Origin: Tulasnella sp. 424
Taxonomy: Eukaryota > Basidiomycota > Agaricomycetes > Cantharellales > Tulasnellaceae
Assembly: GCA_019633425.1 (NCBI GenBank)
Contig: WSUB01000066.1
Location: 124,001 to 188,000 of the forward strand
Direction: 5' to 3'
DNA: 64,000 bases
The position numbers were made by a program, and so were the translations under genes. Each line of letters begins with the position of its first letter. Within the stretch, counting starts at the first letter, position 1. The notes under the pieces are model-generated. The model saw nothing but the letters and a program-made list of their open reading frames with translations. It had not been told where the DNA came from and made no database searches. Of this stretch, positions 57,928 through 64,000 are shown in pieces.

Positions 57928-59200
57928 TCAGAGGGCGGTGGTTGTCAAAGCTGGGTTCTTCAAAGAAGCAAGTTTGGCTTGACGTTCGCGCTGCGTGACC
58001 GGTCCTTGAAGTCAGCTCACTGTGCAAGACGCTTCCCAAAAATTACACTCACATCATCCGTAGCCTTTTGAGCCCTAAGTGCTTCAACCTCGAGTATCTT
58101 CTCCTTGACCAACGCGGTCTGAGTCTGACCATGCTCGCGTGCCGACCCAAGCTTCTCCTCCCTGGATTTGAGGTCTACAATAGCCGACTCCCACTTGGCT
58201 TTCGCTTCAAGATAAGCCTGTGTCGAATCGGATCAGAGTGCTACTCTCGCGACGTAATATAGCGAAGATACCCACCTTGTTCAACTTCTGCTCAAGCTTG
58301 ACAGCTTTCGCATGCGCAGTGATGGCATTGGCTTCGTCGGAAACTGCTGTTTTCTGAATCTTCTGCAGACGCGCGAGTTCCTTGATCGACGTCTTGAGGA
58401 GCTAGAGAAAGAGAACCGATTAATCAGTATTCAACTCGAAGTGAGTTGAAAATGAGCTACGGCTACCTTGTCTTCCACTTTGCCTTCGTTTTGGATAATC
58501 TTTGACAGCTGTTTAGCGTCCTTGGCTGAATGAGTGGATAGTCAGCTATCTATGGTCATCCGGAGGCTTGCAGCAACCACGTACCTTCCGTTTTCTCGAT
58601 CTTCGCCTTTTCCTCGTTAGTCAACACATTCTCGGCAGTCGCAGCTCTCCGATGAAGCGTCGCATCGACCGTTTTCTGACCGGTCGATGTGGCCGCACCT
58701 GCCGCAAAAGTCGAGACTGCATTTGGGTTTGTCGCAGCGCTGGACTCGTTGGAAGGCGATTCGGGGCGACTGTCTTCGAGAGGCGGATAAGGGATGTGCT
58801 TGGCGTCAGAGTATGGGGTGACGTCATGAGGAGCGGGATCGACAGGGGCGAGTTTCTCTGACTTCTCGGGAGCAACTTGCATGAACGATGGAGAAGGGGT
58901 CGGTATGGGTTCGATGGGAGCGGGGGTTGCTTCGCGAGCAACTTGGACCTCTGGCTCGGTCGCGGGGGCGGGATTCGCGATCGGTTCGGGTGCTGGCACG
59001 ATAGTTTGCTCGGTGACTAGCTCTTCTTCGAGAGTGTGAACTACGACGGTAGGGGATGGTTCCTCGGGAATGGTCGTGGTCTCGGGAGGTGCTGCGATGT
59101 CGACAACTGGCGGCTTCTCCGAGATTTTGTACTCGGTGATGCGACCCGAGGGGGATGAAGAGAAGAGGCCGGTAGCTGAACGAGAAATGCGAGAGAGCAT
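57928..59200 (-). CDS. coiled-coil protein resembling basidiomycete Ncp1
   Basis: Start at 59200 (MLSRISRSATGLFSSSPSGR); stop at 57928. The first exon (about 205 residues) is Pro/Glu/Thr-rich and probably disordered, ending with VDATLHRRAATAENVLTNEEKAKIEK. Three further exons encode a long charged helix: KQLSKIIQNEGKVEDKLLK, IKELARLQKIQKTAV, KLEQKLNKAYLEAKAKWE, EALRAQKATDDVQRERQ. The HRRAAT...N.LT..EKAKI junction and the helix resemble proteins annotated in basidiomycetes as DNA-binding protein Ncp1; this is from memory and not verified, and the function is poorly known. It converges with glutathione peroxidase, 243 bases apart. Confidence 0.65.
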
Positions 59201-59994
59201 GGCGTGGATAGCGGGTCGTCAATGAGGTCGTGAAAGAGGATGGAGTGGGGGCGAGATAAGGACGCACGGAATGCGCTGGATTTAGTTTTATATGGGGCGC
59301 TGGAAGGTTGGTCGATGATCAAGCAACCTGCGGTCCGACGGAATGTTTAGACTGGGTGAGTATGCGGATGTAGCAGGCGAGAGTGGAATTACGAGCCGGT
59401 CTGGCTGGATCTCTGTGCTGCCCAACGGCCACCGGGCGACAGTGGCGCGCTTTCTAACTCCGATCATCGGCAAGAGACCTCAGAGCTGATTATCGGGCGT
59501 CGTGCCGCCGCCTTCACGAGCTCCATATTCATGTGGCAGGCGGGGGGCGCGAGCTGTTTTTGCTCTTGGTTTGGGAGGAGTGGTGTTTATGGTTCATTGA
59601 GGGAGTTGGACGCGCATCAATCGGCGCCATTTACCCTCCTTCAAGCACAAACATCACGCGACCACGCCTGAACGTAGCGTTCAGCTTTCCGGTATCGTGT
59701 CGCTCCAACAAACGCTTTTCTACAACGAGAGACTGGTATTCCTACAGCATTTAAAGCCTCCGTCGACCGAATTTGAATGTGAACTGGCGCGATTTCGGTA
59801 CCCTGCTTGGAACGTAAGTGCATTGGATTCGCCTAGCCATATCGAAGCAAACTATTTTTTACACTTGAAAGGGCATAGTAAGAAAGCTCAGTCCGGACCA
59901 TTTGTGTTTCACTTCGTCGCTTGGCTCAATGCCATCCCTCTGTCGACGAAGCTCCAGATTTTCGTCCCCATCCTCATATCACCCTTTTCGAACG
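59201..59994. other. intergenic region between Ncp1-like and Clr2-like genes
   Basis: Both neighbours are on the minus strand. The Ncp1-like promoter lies near 59201-59400, and the 3' UTR of the Clr2-like gene near 59800-59994. Plus-strand frames at 59533-59754 and 59697-60305 have no motif and the second lies antisense to the Clr2-like exon, so they are left out. Confidence 0.45.
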
Positions 59995-61959
59995 TCAATT
60001 TTCATCATAAAAGCTTCTCAACGCCCCTGAACGAGCCAGCTCGATTCCCTGTTCCCGACTTCCGATCCACTCCATTTCTTGAATCCCGCCCGTCGCCGAC
60101 GCGTCTGGCTCGGACATCTCGATCCCCCGAGGGCGGCGGTTCCGTGCCTCTCCCACTCGTCCAGAGGCTCCTTGGGGCGGAGTGGTGGATCGACGCCTGG
60201 GTTCCGTTCTTCCGTTCGCGGAGGGGCGTAAAACAGCTTCGTCGTTCGGGTCGTACCTGCATGCGATATAGCGAATTGGCAAGTCCTGAGCTGGAGACGT
60301 CGTGACCTCCCTAAAGCGGTATCCGTCTGGCGCGTCCGGCAGGTTGCCGTTTCCACTTTGTTGGCTGTGTCTAGGAACCGACTGAAGTTCGAAGACCTTT
60401 GCGGAGAATCGCAAGCCTGCCCGGTGTTCGGTCTCACCGATATGCAGGATGAAGCCAAACAGCGATCGCTCGGACGCTCCATCCGAAGCTTGAAGCCACC
60501 TCCTCCCAATTCTTAGTCTCTCGAACTCTCGACGATCTGGTACCAACCGGACCAAGTCTCCCAATTGGATTCGTTCAGGTCCATAATAGAGCCCCTTATA
60601 CCCGAGGCTCCCGTCTGCCTGTTGAACGAGTTCAAAAGGCGCGTATTGCCCGGCGAGAATGAAAGCTTGTCGGAGGGCGATGGAGTAGGGGAGGATCGCT
60701 AGGTCGTACTGACGGGGGACGGGATTTGGGAGAGGGTCAAGGGAAACAGGGAGAGGGCGAAACCGGTTTAACTCGTCGGCCGGCCGCATTCGCGGTCCCC
60801 CAAGGTGTGGAAGTGGTCTTTGAAGGAAGTCTTGCGGTAGAGGCTGACTTTGCCACGTACGAATTTGGATTTGGTGAACCATGTGATGGGTATCCACTCC
60901 GAGGAGTTGGACCTTGGAGGTGTTCGGCAACTGTCCTGGATCGTTCGGTTTGATTAACGCCGGCCACAAGCGGATCGGCTGCTCTCCCGGGATCCATGGG
61001 TCCAACGGATCAATTGAGACCCAGACAAGCTCTTGAGGACGATGCCGTGACAGAGGTGTATGAGCAACTTGGTGGCTGCGGACCGCTGCGGTGAGGAGCG
61101 GTGGACGCCATTGAGGGTTAAGTGTAGGACCGCCAGTTGCTTCCAGGAGCATCCTCTTTGATCGATTCCAACGGATGATGGGCTTGACAGTCGGTGAATG
61201 TTCATCATCGCTGGCATCCTCTATGTCACCCTCTGTACCTCCATGACCGCCGCCGGTTCCGCCGCTTTGACTTCTTTCCCCCGCAGCGTGGGAGTTTGAG
61301 GATCGCCTCCGTTCATCATAAATCCACTCCTCATTGATCACTCCCTGAGGCCGGCCAGTATGAAGGGTGCATTGACAGGCTTCATCACCAGCATCAAAAT
61401 AATCATCATCATATAGCCAGACTGCATGAAAGCCGAATTCTCTTGGGGTTCTGAAATGTTTCCTCCAACCTAAAAGCATGTCTGTCAGTGTACCAGCTTT
61501 TACAATGACGTGAGCAATACGTACCAAACCCATACAAATATGTGTCAACTTGTTTTGCATTTCTTCTCTCTTTCATCCACAGAGCATACCCTTTAGGCTA
61601 TAGGAAAACGAGAAAATTCGTAAGAATACTGCTTGGATGACCAGATTCACACCAATTTCTTACCCAAGTATTTACGTGCCAAGCCTTGTCAACTACATGT
61701 GAAATGCCCATCAGCTAGGATGCCCACTCCACAATTGGCAAGATTGCTTACTATTGTATCCTAGGTGTTCAGCAATGAATGTTCCAACAACGCCTCTCCA
61801 GTAAACGCCTCTTGGTTCATGATCTTCCACTCTCCTGTATCCTTCATGGTCACTGTAGTCCAACACCGCACTTGCAGCTCCTCCTCTCCCAGGTAGGTCT
61901 GGGAAATACAGTGTCCTTAAAGGGTCAGGGACATCTACTGCAAGCAAGAAGTGCCTCAT
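59995..61959 (-). CDS. Clr2-like transcription-silencing protein
   Basis: Exons on the minus strand: about 61747-61959, 61683-61710, a third from near 61590, and a long last exon ending 59995. Start 61959 (MRHFLLAVDVPDPLRTLYFP). The N-terminal half reads VYWRGVVGTFIAEHLGYN, then TWPKGYALWMKERR and DTYLYGFG, then KHFRTPREFGFHAVWLYDDD and CQCTLH. This has the order of the Clr2 N-terminal domain (WPKGY..W, YLYG, K.F.TP.EF..H..WL, C.C). The C-terminal half has QELVWVSIDP, IRLWPALIKPND, VQLLGVDTHH and YKGLYYGPERIQLGDLVRL, as in the Clr2 C-terminal domain. Clr2 in fission yeast is part of SHREC, a deacetylase-remodeller complex that silences heterochromatin, mating type and telomeres. Basidiomycete members are common and function is assigned by family only. 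The 5' half (61300-61959) lies in a CpG-poor block, unlike the GC-rich 3' half. Confidence 0.75.
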
Positions 61960-63345
61960 TCTAGGGGCTTTGTGTATGTGTGTGTGTGGGGGGGGGGGGG
62001 TTCCCTGTGTTATATGAGGGTAGGGGGCAACTAGTATATCTGTGTGTTACTACTGCAAAAGGAGGGAGGTCGAAAAAGGTGCATAGAGGAGGAGTATATA
62101 TACCCTTAAGATGTTGCTTTGTCAGCAGGTGGAGTTGTGGGGCATGCTCCACCAATGAGTCATCCGGTCCATGGCGTCACATGGCTCCACACTTCTTTTC
62201 CCATGAAGATAAGAACCCACAACTCCCAACTGAGTTGATGCCTCAGAACACGTAATGTTGGTTTGTGGGGTTTCTCCATTCAGCAACCCAAGCCACTTGG
62301 CATTAGGCAATGATGGTGCAATCATTGCAACATAAAAACCAAAATCGCCCCCATCTTTTTTATGATTGGTTCCCTTGGGCACCTTGTGTAACCGAGCCCT
62401 GACCATGTGATCCGAATTCGGCTGCCTCATGTGTGATAAGAAGCAAGAAGAACCAAAGGTATGGATCTACCCCACATAGCATAAGACGTCCGAGACGCTG
62501 ACGTGGTCATTGCTATTATTACATTGCCAAGTAAGACAGAAGCATGGTGTCCATATGGTTACTACTGCAGGGAAGCCTTGGCACGGCATAATTGGTCCTG
62601 TTACCAAAAGGGGAAAGGTTTCGGTATGATTAATGCCATGCCCTAAACAGGAATATCTCCGCATTGGTCTGACAGAGTTGATTCCATAATCAGGGTTGGC
62701 TTATGTAAGTGGCTGATGTAATCTGTGAGATTGGGTGTTTTCAAGTTTTGGCAGGTTTAGCGGACTTAGGGTGAGTTTTAGTTGGCTCTGGTGGTTGTGA
62801 CACTCTACATCTCATGCTTGCCTCATATTTTCTTATCTATACTGTGCTTTGGTTTTGTATATACACTTACATTCAAAGGAGACTCTTGAATTCGCCTCTC
62901 ATCCTGTGTCCTGTAACACTGCCCTTGATCCAAGTACCTATGAGTGTACCACTCCTTAAAAGTTGTGATGACGCTCCTCACCTTGGTGTTGATGTCTTTG
63001 CATTATGTGATGCTTGAAGTAGATGCCAGGGCTCAGTAGACAAGCTCTCACTTATGTCATGCAAAGCTAATCAGGCATTGCCCTCCTTATCCTGTTTTCC
63101 AATTTCTTCAATGTGCAGCTTTCAAGTACAAAATGCCCAGCAATCCTGTATATTGGAAGAAAAGGGGTAGGGGGTGTCAATACATACATTTGAAGAACTC
63201 GCAAATGAATGATTCCTCCAAGGTGCCTTCCCCATTCTTGGCAGTCTGATTCTCTTAAACTACATTTGATGAGAATGAAGATGAATCTCCCTGAGGGCTC
63301 ATGCCAACAATGAGACAGAAAAGTCACTACTGAGCTCTTCCGTTG
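61320..63345. other. CpG-depleted block covering the Clr2-like 5' end and upstream region
   Basis: By eye, CG dinucleotides drop to roughly one or two per 100 bases between about 61320 and 63345, against about six or more per 100 in flanking sequence such as 60000-60300 and 63400-63960. TG and CA are correspondingly frequent. This is the footprint of long-term cytosine methylation with deamination, or of a sequence of different origin. Upstream of 61960 no gene is recognised in it. Confidence 0.65.
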
Positions 63346-63651
63346 TTACTCAATTGTGAACTCTCCCTCTTGCGCGACATTCATCCAAACCGGACCGATG
63401 TCCGGACCAAACTCGAAACTCGCCGTCGCTAATTGACAGAGCCAACTAATAAACGGAATCTCCTCTGACATCATTTACGGCCCACGATCCGGAATCACTG
63501 TCCGAAGCGCAAGACCGGAGTTGCACGTTAGACGCAGATAGAGAGACCCCCCGAACGACCGTTTACCTTTTTCTTCAAATATCTTCGAGTGGGGCATCCG
63601 AAATCCCCGAATCGCCCATTCATTTGATCGCGACTATTATTAGAGTCGAGA
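61960..63651. other. upstream region of the Clr2-like gene, no confident gene
   Basis: Minus-strand frame 62122-62430 is open for 102 codons but has no recognisable motif or conserved splice layout. The rest shows only short frames. The last 300 bases (63350-63651) are again CpG-rich and probably belong to the promoter of the candidate gene at 63652. Confidence 0.4.
61981..62000 (+). repeat. (TG)n followed by G13 tract
   Basis: A short TG repeat beginning in the TGTGTATGTG just before runs into thirteen consecutive G residues, about 25 bases upstream of the Clr2-like start codon (minus strand). On the transcribed strand it is a C13-(CA)n tract. Slippage-prone; length may be unreliable in the assembly. 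Confidence 0.85.
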
Positions 63652-63936
63652 ATGCCCCCTGCGGAATGGGGAGGAGGTTCGAATAAGTACGTAAAGATTT
63701 TGAGACTCGTTTAGGAGAAGAGATAGATTACTTTACCTCGTCGAGTTTCCCGCAGATGCGACCAAACAGTGTCTTTATAGGTTACTATTCTCGATGCTCG
63801 TGTTAACTCCTCTTGGTCTCCGAAAGGTAATAGAAGTGGTTCGACTTCGGTGGAGCGGATGGACGTCGATGAGAAGCGACAGACGATCGAGCGCCGCGCG
63901 AGAGAAGCCTGGACGAGTCGGACCTCCTATTCATGA
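63652..63936 (+). CDS. possible short or 5'-partial gene at the window edge
   Basis: ATG at 63652 opens MPPAEWGGGSNK, followed by a GTACGT donor at 63687. An acceptor TTTATAG near 63780 joins in frame to VTILDARVNSSWSPKGNRSGS and an Arg/Glu-rich stretch, with a stop at 63934-63936. The end may be only apparent if another intron follows. No family is recognised and the model rests on splice signals alone. Confidence 0.25.
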
Positions 63937-64000
63937 GTGGTTGCCCTTCCTTTCCCTTATCATCGACCCGCCCGCCCGGGTCTTTAGAGGGTGGCGAAGC

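Noticed and set aside
59697..60305. Plus-strand frame of 202 codons
   Set aside because: Lies mostly antisense to the conserved last exon of the Clr2-like gene and has no motif.

Overview
The window comes from a filamentous fungus, most likely a basidiomycete (Agaricomycotina). Coding regions are cut by many short GT-AG introns of about 50-75 bp. There are no operons, and intergenic gaps run from about 0.3 to 3 kb. The gene set fits this: a SWI1-type ARID subunit, RPT2, telomerase reverse transcriptase (TERT), a Clr2-like silencing factor, DHA2-type and sugar MFS transporters, a cytosolic GH13 amylase, an F-box protein and a kinase-TPR protein. I found no CRISPR array and no intact transposon. 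A scaffold gap of 98 Ns lies at 26036-26133. All exon boundaries were inferred by eye from splice signals, reading frame and comparison of paralogues.

Left part (1-8.9 kb): an old, decaying tandem array. A cassette of about 2.9 kb holds a small secreted beta-sandwich-like protein gene followed by a carnitine acyltransferase relic, and it is present nearly three times. Only the last secreted gene (7794-8861) keeps a Ser/Ala/Thr-rich stalk and a GPI-type tail. From 8.9 to 11.7 kb there is nothing firm except a degenerate tRNA-like sequence. From 11.7 to 17.4 kb an MFS sugar transporter (+) and a GH13 alpha-amylase (-) converge tail to tail. A nuclear-looking coiled-coil protein (17.6-20.1 kb) and a single-exon F-box protein (20.5-21.4 kb) follow.

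Middle (21.7-34.9 kb): a tandem array of atypical short-chain dehydrogenases on the minus strand. Two copies are intact, one is probably intact but carries the scaffold gap, and three are relics. One relic is split by a 3.7 kb insertion that carries a complete TKL-like kinase-TPR gene and is bounded by a direct 8-bp repeat.

Right part (36-64 kb): conserved nuclear and housekeeping genes on the minus strand (SWI1, then RPT2), two tandemly duplicated MFS genes, TERT on the plus strand, a Cys-type glutathione peroxidase (+), a coiled-coil protein resembling basidiomycete Ncp1 (-) and a Clr2-like silencing protein (-). The 5' half of the Clr2-like gene lies in a block of about 2 kb that is strongly depleted in CpG. 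Three processes dominate the window: tandem duplication followed by pseudogenization, C:G to T:A decay, and the proximity of telomere and heterochromatin genes (TERT and Clr2).
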